Assembly (NCBI GenBank): GCA_964424345.1
Contig: CAYRIK010000045.1
Span: 1 to 13,331 of the forward strand
Source of the DNA: RGIG6307 sp964424345
Lineage (GTDB): Bacteria > Bacillota > Clostridia > Lachnospirales > Lachnospiraceae
Direction of reading: 5' to 3'
DNA: 13,331 nt
Every line of letters starts with the position of its first letter. The first letter of the stretch is position 1. Positions 1 through 6,160 of the stretch are shown here, in pieces. The notes under the pieces are model-generated. The model was not told where the DNA came from and ran no database searches. It saw only the letters and a list, made by a program, of their open reading frames with translations. The position numbers and the translations under genes are program-made.

Positions 1-16
1 CCTTTTGTAATAAATA

Positions 17-388
17 TTATACTTCTGCGATTACTTCTACTTCGCAAAGAACGTTCTTTGGTAATGTCTTAACTGCTACACAGCTTCTAGCAGGTTTTTC
101 TGTCATATACTGTGCATATACTTCGTTGAATGCAGCAAAATCGCCCATATCAGCGAGGAAGCAAGTTGTCTTTACTACGTTTGCATAACCAAGACCAGCT
201 GCTTCTAAAAGCGCACCGAGGTTTTTCATAACCTGATGTGTCTGTTCTTCTACAGTAGTACCAACTACTTCGCCAGTAGCAGGATCTAAAGCAATCTGTC
301 CTGATGTGAATAATAAACCATTTACAATATAACCCTGAGAATATGGGCCGATTGCTGCTGGTGCATTAGATGTTTCGATTTTTTTCAT
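17..388 (-). CDS. ridA: RidA family reactive intermediate/imine deaminase
   Basis: RidA (YjgF/YER057c/UK114) proteins are small cytosolic trimers. They hydrolyse reactive enamine/imine intermediates, such as 2-aminoacrylate released by PLP-dependent dehydratases, to ketoacids and ammonia. The 123-residue product has the usual family length. It shows the N-terminal NAPAAIGPYSQG segment (8-19), the TSGQI strand (28-32) and the C-terminal KPARSCVAV...LPKN block with Arg101 and Cys103, which match the substrate-carboxylate Arg and conserved Cys of the family. I chose the ATG at 386-388 because AAGGAGA (399-405) lies 10 bases upstream. The longer reading frame to 439 has no ribosome site and runs through the promoter. 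The gene is probably monocistronic from the promoter at 413-441. Family assignment is secure; the physiological substrate is inferred. Confidence 0.95.
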   Translation of the reverse strand: MKKIETSNAPAAIGPYSQGYIVNGLLFTSGQIALDPATGEVVGTTVEEQTHQVMKNLGALLEAAGLGYANVVKTTCFLADMGDFAAFNEVYAQYMTEKPARSCVAVKTLPKNVLCEVEVIAEV

Positions 389-412
389 GATACATATGTC
401 TCCTTGAAATTT

Positions 413-441
413 TTTATAGAGTAATTGTGATAATATCACAA
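413..441 (-). promoter_or_regulatory. ridA promoter, sigma-A type
   Basis: Read on the minus strand, TTGTGA (441-436) and TATAAA (418-413) are separated by exactly 17 bases, a good vegetative promoter. Transcription would start near 406 and give a leader of about 18 bases ending at the ridA ribosome site. The -35 hexamer lies inside the palindrome at 425-441. Confidence 0.55.
425..441. promoter_or_regulatory. palindromic operator candidate at ridA promoter
   Basis: TTGTGATA-a-TATCACAA is a perfect 8+1+8 palindrome. It covers the -35 box and the adjoining spacer of the predicted ridA promoter, a position typical of a repressor site. It does not fit the usual Rex spacing (TTGTTAA-N4-TTAACAA) or the CRP spacing (TGTGA-N6-TCACA), so I do not name a regulator. 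Its inner 11 bases have the same TGATA-n-TATCA form as the palindrome at 3054-3066. Confidence 0.5.
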
Positions 442-497
442 GAACTATTTGTTTTTTTGAAAAAGCAGCACTTGTAAGGATTTCGAGAGAAAAAGTA

Positions 498-1364
498 TTA
501 ATCTGCTTTGTTTAATAAACGTGCAATCTCATCTTTATAAGGAGGAAGCTTGTCTCCTTCTTTGGATGGATTTTCGATATAAGGTGTTTCTAAAATCTTT
601 GGAATATTGTCAAGCAGTGGGTGATGTACGATATGATATAAAGCATCAAACCCAATAAAGCCGTCTCCTAAGTTAGCGTGACGGTCTTTGTGTGCACCTT
701 GTGGATTTTTGCTGTCATTAATATGAATAGCAGCAAGTTTGTCCAGACCAATAATACGGTCAAATTCTGCAAGAACACTGTCAAAATCATCGGCAACAGG
801 ATAACCGGCATCTGATAAATGACAAGTATCCATACATACGCGCAGTTTTTCAGAATGTGTTACGCCATCGAAGATTGCTTTTAATTCTTCAAAAGAGCGA
901 CCGATTTCACTGCCTTTTCCAGCCATCGTTTCCAATGCAATGTATACAGGGGTATCTTCGGTCAGTACCATATTTAAGCCTTTGATGATTTGTGCGGTAC
1001 CAGCTTCTACACCAGCATCTACATGAGAACCTGGATGCAGTACTAAAATCTGGCTTCCCATAGCAGCAGTACGTTCAATTTCTAATTTTAAAAAGTCTAC
1101 AGCAAGCTCAAATGTCTCAGGTTTGATCGTATTTGCCAGATTAATAATATATGGGGCATGAACGATAAATTGAGAAATACCGGATTGTTTCATCAGAGCA
1201 TGTGCTTCCGGAATGCGAAGATCTTTGATATCTTTACGTCTAGTATTTTGAGGAGCTCCTGTATATACCATAAATGTATTTGCTTCGTAGGAGAGTGCTT
1301 CTTTGACAGAACCAAGAAACATTTCTTTTCCACTCATACCGACGTGAGAACCTAAATAAATCAT
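498..1364 (-). CDS. nfo: Endonuclease IV (AP endonuclease)
   Basis: Endonuclease IV cuts DNA 5' of abasic sites and removes 3'-blocking groups in base excision repair. The 288-residue TIM-barrel protein keeps all nine expected metal ligands of the trinuclear zinc site: His69 (VHAPY), His110 (LHPGSH), Glu145 (ALETMAGKG), Asp179 and His182 (MDTCH), His214 (IHIND), Asp227 and His229 (KDRHANLGDG) and Glu259 (ILETP). I chose the start at 1364 because MIYLGSHVG matches the family N-terminus and AAAGGA lies 6 bases upstream. The frame continues upstream to 1445 through leader sequence that resembles nothing in the family. It sits between ridA and the B6 salvage unit, all on the minus strand, but gaps of 109 and 206 bases argue for separate transcription. 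Confidence 0.97.
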   Translation of the reverse strand: MIYLGSHVGMSGKEMFLGSVKEALSYEANTFMVYTGAPQNTRRKDIKDLRIPEAHALMKQSGISQFIVHAPYIINLANTIKPETFELAVDFLKLEIERTAAMGSQILVLHPGSHVDAGVEAGTAQIIKGLNMVLTEDTPVYIALETMAGKGSEIGRSFEELKAIFDGVTHSEKLRVCMDTCHLSDAGYPVADDFDSVLAEFDRIIGLDKLAAIHINDSKNPQGAHKDRHANLGDGFIGFDALYHIVHHPLLDNIPKILETPYIENPSKEGDKLPPYKDEIARLLNKAD

Positions 1365-1466
1365 AGATGTTCCTTTCTTGGACGTATGAAACAAGTGTGA
1401 GAATACATAATGCGGCATACGTTTGCATATAGGTGATTTTACCACAAAACTGTGGACAACACATAT

Positions 1467-1495
1467 AGTATAACGGATAACAAAAGAAATTTCTA
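1467..1495 (-). promoter_or_regulatory. possible nfo promoter
   Basis: On the minus strand, TATACT (1472-1467) is a good -10 box. TAGAAA (1495-1490), 17 bases upstream, is only a partial -35 match. It would give a leader of about 95 bases, which includes a 7-bp ACGTATG/CATACGT stem (1382-1388 with 1416-1422). Weak evidence; no competing promoter is better. Confidence 0.3.
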
Positions 1496-1570
1496 CTTCT
1501 TTTTGTAACTTGACAAAAATAGGCAGAAATTTTTTTGCTAAAAGAGGTGTGATAAAAAATAGCTGTTTTA

Positions 1571-2410
1571 TTAAAGTTCTTTATTGTGTTCGCATAAAGA
1601 AGGCAGCAGAAGTTCAAAACAAGTTCCTTCTTTAATTGGAATTTGATGCTGATCCGATGCTTTGATGCAGTCAGAAACAAAGATGGCCGCTTTTTGTACA
1701 CTTTGTTCTAATGTTTTTCCATTGATTGTATCACAAACAACGATAGAACCAAAAATGTCACCTGTTCCTGGACGAGATGCACCGGCAATTGGCATGGATA
1801 CAATGTTTGTCTGCTGTTTGGAATCTATTATCTCAGAAATATAATTGGATAAAACATTACCATCGCAAAGACCGGTTATTACAATATGTTCAGGTCCAAG
1901 TGTATGCAGTTTGGCACAAATACAAGCTAATTCTTCATCGGAAAATTGTTCTTTATATGGGGTGTCGGTCAAAATGCAGGCTTCTGTAATGTTTGGAAGC
2001 AGATAAGAAGCGTGAGTGACCAATTCTTTCATGGCAGCAACGTGTTGTGCGGTAATGGCACTGTATAATTTTCCGTGGTCGCCCATAACAGGATCAAGGA
2101 AAAAGGTTGCTTCGGGATGTGTGCGAACAAGTTCTAAAACAGCCTCACATTGCGCACCAGAACCAAGATAACCGCTGTAAATGCCGTCAAAAGTGACTTG
2201 CAATGCATTCCAAGCCTCTAAGTAAGGCATCATATGTTCTGTAAAATCTAATTTATACCAATTTGAAAATCCAGTATGGTTAGAAAAAAGTGCAGTAGGC
2301 AATGGACATCCTTGGATACCCATAACAGAAACAACTGGTAAGATGACAGACATTGTACTATGTCCAAAGCCTGAAATGGCATGAATTAAAGCTAATCTTG
2401 GTAAGTGCAT
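1571..2410 (-). CDS. Pyridoxal/pyridoxamine kinase (ribokinase fold)
   Basis: The product probably phosphorylates vitamin B6 vitamers (pyridoxal, pyridoxamine, pyridoxine) with ATP in PLP salvage. The 279 residues follow the PdxK/PdxY/ThiD branch of the ribokinase superfamily. The N-terminus has SGFGHSTMSVILPVVSVMG (13-31), then LFSNHTGF (41-48), a DPVMGD phosphate/Mg region (106-111) and LLPNITE (137-143, with the metal-linked Glu143). The catalytic anion-hole motif is RPGTGD (213-218), with Asp218 as the expected base. The ATG at 2410 has GGAGGG 4 bases upstream. It lies 24 bases downstream of the ECF S-component gene, so the two form an operon. Hydroxymethylpyrimidine kinase activity (ThiD-like) is the main alternative, but the length and N-terminal motif favour the pyridoxal/pyridoxamine kinase branch. 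No clear terminator is visible after the stop. Confidence 0.88.
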   Translation of the reverse strand: MHLPRLALIHAISGFGHSTMSVILPVVSVMGIQGCPLPTALFSNHTGFSNWYKLDFTEHMMPYLEAWNALQVTFDGIYSGYLGSGAQCEAVLELVRTHPEATFFLDPVMGDHGKLYSAITAQHVAAMKELVTHASYLLPNITEACILTDTPYKEQFSDEELACICAKLHTLGPEHIVITGLCDGNVLSNYISEIIDSKQQTNIVSMPIAGASRPGTGDIFGSIVVCDTINGKTLEQSVQKAAIFVSDCIKASDQHQIPIKEGTCFELLLPSLCEHNKEL

Positions 2411-2434
2411 AAAACCCTCCGAAAGTTTGATATA

Positions 2435-3025
2435 TTATTTTACGGTTGTATACAGGCCAGCCTTTTTTAATACAGGGCGAAGGGCATTGTATACAACAAC
2501 AACGACAACCGTACCGATGACTGCATTTACAGCAGTAGCACCAGCAGCCCATGTAGACATAATCTTAGCAGCAGGGCTTGGTGTGCCAAGTACGAAGTTT
2601 TTATAAAAATAGCCGAAAATAGGATCTGCGATTACGTTAAAGCCAAGTGCACAAATGCTGGAAATCAAGCTCCATTTGAATACATAAGATTTAGGATGTT
2701 CTTCGGAGATATGTGCAATTTTGTGAGCAACGAATCCGGCAATCAAACCAATCAAAAATTTCAGTATAAAAGTTTTTGGAGCACTGGTAACGTACATAGG
2801 ATCCATGAAATCTGCAAATGTCATGCCGATAGAACCAGCCAGTCCACCATAAACACCGCCTAACAAAAGTGCAGCAAGTACACAAAATGCATTTCCAATA
2901 TGTAAAGCAGTTGTATCACCGCCTGGGATTGGAATTGGGATTTTAATAAATGTAAATGCTACATAAGAAAGAGCAGCCATAAGACCAGTTACGGCAATTT
3001 TGTATAACTTATCATTTTTTTTCAT
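2435..3025 (-). CDS. ECF transporter S component, probable vitamin B6 uptake
   Basis: This is a substrate-binding integral membrane subunit of an energy-coupling factor (ECF) transporter, which would use shared EcfA/EcfA'/EcfT modules encoded elsewhere. The 196-residue protein is almost wholly hydrophobic with about six membrane segments. After a short basic N-terminus it has the first helix AVTGLMAALSYVAF, a loop with PGGDTTALHIGN, and LLGGVYGGLAGSIGMTFADFMDP, a pattern typical of the RibU/HmpT/PdxU-like group. The substrate is not readable from the sequence. The co-transcribed pyridoxal kinase makes pyridoxine or a related vitamer the best guess, with hydroxymethylpyrimidine as the alternative. 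Two adjacent ATGs exist (3028 and 3025). GAGGAG ends 4 and 7 bases before them, so the second is preferred. Confidence 0.87.
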   Translation of the reverse strand: MKKNDKLYKIAVTGLMAALSYVAFTFIKIPIPIPGGDTTALHIGNAFCVLAALLLGGVYGGLAGSIGMTFADFMDPMYVTSAPKTFILKFLIGLIAGFVAHKIAHISEEHPKSYVFKWSLISSICALGFNVIADPIFGYFYKNFVLGTPSPAAKIMSTWAAGATAVNAVIGTVVVVVVYNALRPVLKKAGLYTTVK

Positions 3026-3053
3026 CATAAAACTCCTCGTATTTTAAATTCAT

Positions 3054-3066
3054 CTGATAGTATCAG
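3054..3066. promoter_or_regulatory. palindromic operator candidate upstream of the B6 unit
   Basis: CTGATA-g-TATCAG is a perfect 6+1+6 palindrome 28 bases upstream of the ECF S-component start. It overlaps the end of a TATACT -10 box (3070-3065 on the minus strand) and the expected transcription start near 3058, a repressor-like location. No convincing -35 lies 17 bases upstream of that -10. It shares the TGATA-n-TATCA core with the ridA site at 425-441. Confidence 0.42.
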
Positions 3067-3201
3067 TATATACAAAATCGGTATTTTAAAAAGTGCCAAA
3101 AATGATAAATTTAAACATACCAGTTTTGAGATTTATCAGAGTATAAATATGGGAATTTTGGAAATAATGAAAGATGAAAAAAGTAAGGAGTTGGAAAAAA
3201 G

Positions 3202-3810
3202 ATGGATAAAACATTGTTCCTGAAATGTAAAAATTATGCAAAGGTGAATGGAAGTAAGGTATGTGTAAAAGATTTGGCAGAGGTATACTGTGCAGATACA
3301 TCAATTGCAAATCGGGTAAAAGTGCTGCATATTACACATTTGCAAAAAGAAGGAAGCCGAAGTGTGTTAAGTGTGTTTTTTATTATGGAGCAGATTCAAA
3401 AACAGCTTTCTGATGTGACGATACAAAGTATTGGTGAAAATGATGTAATCGTAGAATGGGAAAAAAAACAGATGTTTGGCGGCATTAAGATTTTTTTGGT
3501 CAGTCTGATTGCATTTTTTGGTACTGCATTTACAATTATGGCATTTCATAATGATATTGATATTCGTTCTGTGTTTGCACAAGTGTACGATATTACATTA
3601 GGATATGAACCAGAAGGGGTTGGCGTGTTGGAAATTTCATATTGTCTTGGTCTGTTTTTAGGCATTGCCATCTTTTTTAATCATATGGGAAAAAAGATGT
3701 TTACAAGTGATCCTACTCCGATTACGGTTGCGATGTATAACTATGAAAAAGATGTAAATGCAACGATTGTAGAAGATGCAGCACGGCGAGGCAAAGAAAA
3801 AAGTGAGTAA
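3202..3810 (+). CDS. spoVAA: Stage V sporulation protein AA
   Basis: SpoVAA is part of the SpoVA system in the inner membrane of the forespore, which moves Ca-dipicolinic acid into the developing spore and out during germination. The 202-residue product has an N-terminal soluble domain (1-90) beginning LFLKCKNYAKVNG, a first membrane helix at about 95-114, a short acidic loop and a second helix at about 141-160. The C-terminal tail is cytosolic and contains DPTPITVAMYNYE. Length and layout match the family. AAGGAG (3185-3190) precedes the ATG by 11 bases. It is the first gene of a spoVAA-AB-AC cluster, and its stop overlaps the start of spoVAB. SigF/SigG control is expected from the family, but I could not see a convincing forespore-type promoter upstream. 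Confidence 0.9.
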   Translation: MDKTLFLKCKNYAKVNGSKVCVKDLAEVYCADTSIANRVKVLHITHLQKEGSRSVLSVFFIMEQIQKQLSDVTIQSIGENDVIVEWEKKQMFGGIKIFLVSLIAFFGTAFTIMAFHNDIDIRSVFAQVYDITLGYEPEGVGVLEISYCLGLFLGIAIFFNHMGKKMFTSDPTPITVAMYNYEKDVNATIVEDAARRGKEKSE

Positions 3811-4237
3811 ATATGTTTTTTTAGCAGTCATCGCTTGCTGCTTTGGGTTACTTGCAGCATCAGGTGTATTAACTGTATTGCTTGCAGTTGGTTTGATGCC
3901 TCGTTACATTGCAAGAATACACAAAGCAAAAGATGTACTGCTGTTTGAGAATATTATCGTACTCGGTACGATGTTTGGAACAAGTATCGATTTGTTTGGA
4001 ATGTATATAGGCCAAACAGACCTTGGGTTGCTTGGAATGGTCATAAGAGCGTTATATGGCTTCTTTTCAGGTATCTTTGTAGGAACATTGGCACTTGCGA
4101 TTGCAGAAATGCTGGATGCGTTTCCTATATTTTTCCGAAGAGCAAATATCATAGGAGGGATTCGGTGGATTATATTTGCGATTGCGCTCGGAAAAATGGT
4201 CGGAGGGTATCTGTATTTTTATTTTGCAATTTCCTAA
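3803..4237 (+). CDS. spoVAB: Stage V sporulation protein AB
   Basis: SpoVAB is a small polytopic membrane protein of the SpoVA complex. The 144 residues from the GTG form about four to five membrane segments. A short basic loop (PRYIARIHKAKD) follows the first pair, and the FGTSIDLFG and ALAIAEMLDAFPIFFRR segments are typical of the family. Start choice is uncertain. GTG 3803 gives MSKYVFLAV and an 8-base overlap with spoVAA, which suggests translational coupling, with GAGG at 3788-3791. An in-frame ATG at 3776 would add nine hydrophilic residues and a 35-base overlap but has no ribosome site. spoVAC follows after 39 bases. Confidence 0.87.
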   Translation: MSKYVFLAVIACCFGLLAASGVLTVLLAVGLMPRYIARIHKAKDVLLFENIIVLGTMFGTSIDLFGMYIGQTDLGLLGMVIRALYGFFSGIFVGTLALAIAEMLDAFPIFFRRANIIGGIRWIIFAIALGKMVGGYLYFYFAIS

Positions 4238-4276
4238 TTAATTTTTTAAAAATGTGAAAAGCAGAAAGGAAAAAGA

Positions 4277-4732
4277 ATGGATAAAAAATCACAACAAGAG
4301 TATGGAGCTTACATGAAACAAATTACGCCGACACATAATTTATACAGTCAGATGTTTCATGCGTTTATATGTGGAGGCGTGATTTGTGTGATAGGGCAGG
4401 CGATTACGAATGTAGCGTTGCAAAATGGATTTGAACAACAAATGGCAGGCAGTATTTGTTCTCTTGTGCTTATTTTACTGAGTGTATTATTAACAGGCTT
4501 GGGCATATTTCCATATATCGTAAAGTGGGGTGGAGCAGGTGCTTTAGTGCCAATTACTGGATTTGCCAATTCTGTTGCGGCACCAGCAATCGAATATAAA
4601 GCACAAGGCTGGGTATTTGGTGTAGGCTGTAAAATTTTTACGATAGCAGGACCGGTTATTTTGTATGGACTATTTACAAGCTGGGCGTTAGGGCTGATTT
4701 ATTGGATTGGGAAAATAATCGGGGCAGCATAA
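4277..4732 (+). CDS. spoVAC: Stage V sporulation protein AC
   Basis: SpoVAC is a core inner-membrane protein of the spore Ca-DPA channel, reported to be mechanosensitive in Bacillus. The 151-residue product has the hydrophilic N-terminus with a conserved Tyr/Pro stretch, then FICGGVICVIGQ (about 30-41). The central WGGAGALVPITGFANSVAAPAIEYKAQG region follows, and two C-terminal membrane helices complete the usual SpoVAC length. The N-terminal extension and the VPITGFANS motif separate it from the shorter paralogue SpoVAE. AAGGA (4266-4270) lies 6 bases before the ATG. The usual next genes, spoVAD and spoVAE, are absent: an inverted repeat begins 3 bases after the stop and an unrelated gene follows. 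Confidence 0.9.
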   Translation: MDKKSQQEYGAYMKQITPTHNLYSQMFHAFICGGVICVIGQAITNVALQNGFEQQMAGSICSLVLILLSVLLTGLGIFPYIVKWGGAGALVPITGFANSVAAPAIEYKAQGWVFGVGCKIFTIAGPVILYGLFTSWALGLIYWIGKIIGAA

Positions 4733-4734
4733 AT

Positions 4735-4801
4735 ACTTCCATAAAAGTAGAACGAGCGTATGCAAAATAATTACTTTGTATACGCTTGTCTAAAAGGAAG
4801 T
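4735..4801. repeat. long imperfect inverted repeat after spoVAC
   Basis: The outer arms are ACTTCC (4735-4740) and GGAAGT (4796-4801). The inner arms are TAGAACGAGCGTATGCAAA and TTTGTATACGCTTGTCTA, around a short loop near 4767-4773. As RNA this folds into a hairpin of about 30 pairs with two G-U pairs, one bulge and an A-rich internal loop. No U-run follows on either strand, so it is not a standard Rho-independent terminator. It may be an operon-end structure, a processing site or a miniature mobile element; no target duplication is clear. Confidence 0.6.
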
Positions 4802-4838
4802 TAACATATGTTTCAAGCTTAATTGAGAGTGCTTTAGC

Positions 4839-4866
4839 TTGTATTTTAGTAAAAAAATTGTATAAT
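4839..4866 (+). promoter_or_regulatory. promoter of the PH-domain gene
   Basis: TTGTAT (4839-4844) and a consensus TATAAT (4861-4866) are separated by 16 bases. Transcription would start near 4873, about 29 bases before the ATG of the PH-domain gene. This indicates vegetative expression independent of the spoVA genes. Confidence 0.6.
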
Positions 4867-4901
4867 AAAAGTAATCTTATGGATTGGAGCGTAGTGAATA
4901 T

Positions 4902-5423
4902 ATGGAATATACAAATGAATATGAATTTTGCAAACATTATTTATTAGAAGATGAGTATATCGTATGGAAAGGAAAACCACAGAAGGGACATTTGATTACG
5001 AGTAAAGATATTGTGATGATTCCGTTTTCTATTGTGTGGTGTTTATTTACGATTGTTTGGGAAGGCGCAGCGTTTCTAAGCGGCGCATCGATTTTTTTTG
5101 CAATATGGGGACTGCCTTTTATTGCAGTTGGCTTTTATATGTTGTTTGGCAGATTTATATATGCTGCTTCCATGCGTACAAAGACGCTTTATGTGGTGAC
5201 AAATAAAAAAATCATTGCTAAAGTTGGAAATCATATTAAGGTATATGATGGAAAAACATTACCGCCAATGGATATAGAAATACATAAAAATGGAAATGGA
5301 ACGATTACCTTTATTTATGATCGTGGTATGCGAAATGGAAAAAGCTATACCGATTATTTTGCTATGGAAAATCTGGAAGATGTGATGCAGGCACAAAATG
5401 CAATCAATCGTATAGAACGATAA
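4902..5423 (+). CDS. PH-domain-containing membrane protein
   Basis: The 173-residue protein resembles the bacterial PH-domain membrane proteins common in Firmicutes. An N-terminal amphipathic stretch with EDEYIVWKGKP is followed by two adjacent membrane helices (about 35-55 and 60-80). The C-terminal part is soluble and beta-rich: KTLYVVTNKKIIAKVG, an IKVYDGKTLPPMDIEIHKNGNGTITFIYD segment and a final amphipathic helix LEDVMQAQNAINRI, as in a PH fold. Its role is unknown; such proteins probably work at the membrane face. The ATG at 4902 has GGAG 12 bases upstream. A TTG at 4884 in the same frame has no ribosome site. It has its own promoter, and no terminator is evident between it and the downstream genes. 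Confidence 0.72.
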   Translation: MEYTNEYEFCKHYLLEDEYIVWKGKPQKGHLITSKDIVMIPFSIVWCLFTIVWEGAAFLSGASIFFAIWGLPFIAVGFYMLFGRFIYAASMRTKTLYVVTNKKIIAKVGNHIKVYDGKTLPPMDIEIHKNGNGTITFIYDRGMRNGKSYTDYFAMENLEDVMQAQNAINRIER

Positions 5424-5431
5424 CAAAAAAT

Positions 5432-5510
5432 ATGAATAATTCCATAAAAGATGACTGCTCAGTGCATAAAACATTGGAGTTGTTTAGTGGAAAATGGAGA
5501 ACGAAATTTA
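5432..5510 (+). pseudogene. remnant of an HxlR-family transcription regulator
   Basis: Reading from ATG 5432 gives DDCSVHKTLELFSGKWRTKF, which matches the characteristic start of HxlR winged-helix regulators (Cys-P/S-V..TL.L..GKW). Similarity stops after about 26 codons. The frame then runs out of frame into the EamA gene and ends at 5608 without further HxlR sequence. There is no ribosome site before the ATG. I read this as the leftover 5' end of a regulator whose remainder was deleted, probably in the event that brought the EamA gene here. The match is from motif memory; a short chance resemblance is possible. Confidence 0.55.
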
Positions 5511-5534
5511 AAGTAAAAATTTGGAGGACTTATT

Positions 5535-5948
5535 ATGTGGCTTGTATTTGCACTGCTGTCTGCAATCTTTGCAGCACTCACATCCATACTGGCAAAAATC
5601 GGTATTGATGGAGTAAACTCAAATCTTGCAACAGCCATTAGAACTGTAGTTGTAGTAATCATGGCGTGGGGAATGGTATTTCTCACACATACACAGAGTG
5701 GTATATCAGAGATTACCAAAAAGAGTTGGCTCTTTTTGATATTATCTGGTCTTGCAACAGGAGCGTCTTGGCTTTGCTATTATCGTGCCCTACAGATAGG
5801 AGAGGCATCTAAGGTAGTTCCAATCGACAAATTAAGCGTTGTAATCACACTCGTTTTGGCGTTTGTCTTTTTACACGAAGAGTTCACAACAAAATCATTG
5901 ATTGGATGTATTCTAATCGGTGTAGGAACATTGGTTATGGTTTTATAA
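5535..5948 (+). CDS. EamA-family transporter, single repeat unit
   Basis: The 137-residue membrane protein is one EamA (DMT superfamily) unit. It has about four to five helices, starting LVFALLSAIFAALTSILAKIG. The SGLATGASWLCYYRALQIG segment (about 76-94) and PIDKLSVVITLVLAFVFLHEE (about 101-121) are the standard signatures of the domain. Most DMT exporters carry two such units in about 300 residues, so this half-size form would need to dimerise, as EmrE-like relatives do. The substrate is unknown. GGAGG (5523-5527) precedes the ATG by 7 bases. The gene lies directly after the HxlR remnant and ends at a strong terminator. Confidence 0.85.
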   Translation: MWLVFALLSAIFAALTSILAKIGIDGVNSNLATAIRTVVVVIMAWGMVFLTHTQSGISEITKKSWLFLILSGLATGASWLCYYRALQIGEASKVVPIDKLSVVITLVLAFVFLHEEFTTKSLIGCILIGVGTLVMVL

Positions 5949-5956
5949 GAAATTAC

Positions 5957-5998
5957 AAAAAATCTTCTTGAAATATTTGTTTTAGGAAGATTTTTTTG
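5957..5998 (+). terminator. Rho-independent terminator after EamA gene
   Basis: AATCTTCTT (5961-5969) pairs with AGGAAGATT (5984-5992), extended by A/T pairs, and is followed by a T-run (5991-5997). The T-run is shared with the left arm of the palindromic repeat at 5993-6035. Confidence 0.8.
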
Positions 5999-6035
5999 TA
6001 TACTAGAAAATTACTTATTTTCTAGTATACAAAAA
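5993..6035. repeat. palindromic repeat, copy 1
   Basis: A perfect 19-base inverted repeat: TTTTTGTATACTAGAAAAT (5993-6011), loop TACTT, and its exact complement (6017-6035). A close copy with the same core and nearly the same loop is at 13161-13193. Both copies begin inside the T-run of a terminator on the plus strand. Confidence 0.85.
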
Positions 6036-6160
6036 CACTTTACCAGGGTATATACAGATGTAAAAAGAAAATCACTGCAATTTTTTTAGAAAAAGATAGT
6101 TTACACTTGTCAGATTTTTGGAAAAAAGGTTAGATACATAGTAAAAGGAGAAATGAATCC

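Noticed and set aside
1382..1422. 7-bp stem ACGTATG/CATACGT in the nfo leader
   Set aside because: Short stem with a 27-base loop and no link to the ribosome site or a terminator; likely chance in AT-rich DNA.
1365..1445. 27-residue N-terminal extension of endonuclease IV
   Set aside because: The extension is unlike any family member, while the ATG at 1364 has a good ribosome site and the exact family start.
1451..1459. DnaA-box-like TGTGGACAA (inverse TTGTCCACA)
   Set aside because: A single box with no cluster, no AT-rich unwinding array and no replication genes nearby; not evidence for an origin.
4674..4937. 87-codon minus-strand frame across the spoVAC end and inverted repeat
   Set aside because: It overlaps a real gene end, a hairpin and a promoter, has no ribosome site and gives a low-complexity product.
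6107..6136. TTGTCA...TTAGAT/TAGATA as a vegetative promoter of the sigma operon
   Set aside because: Transcription would start at about 6142, at the edge of the ribosome site, leaving almost no leader; neither hexamer is strong, so I could not support it.
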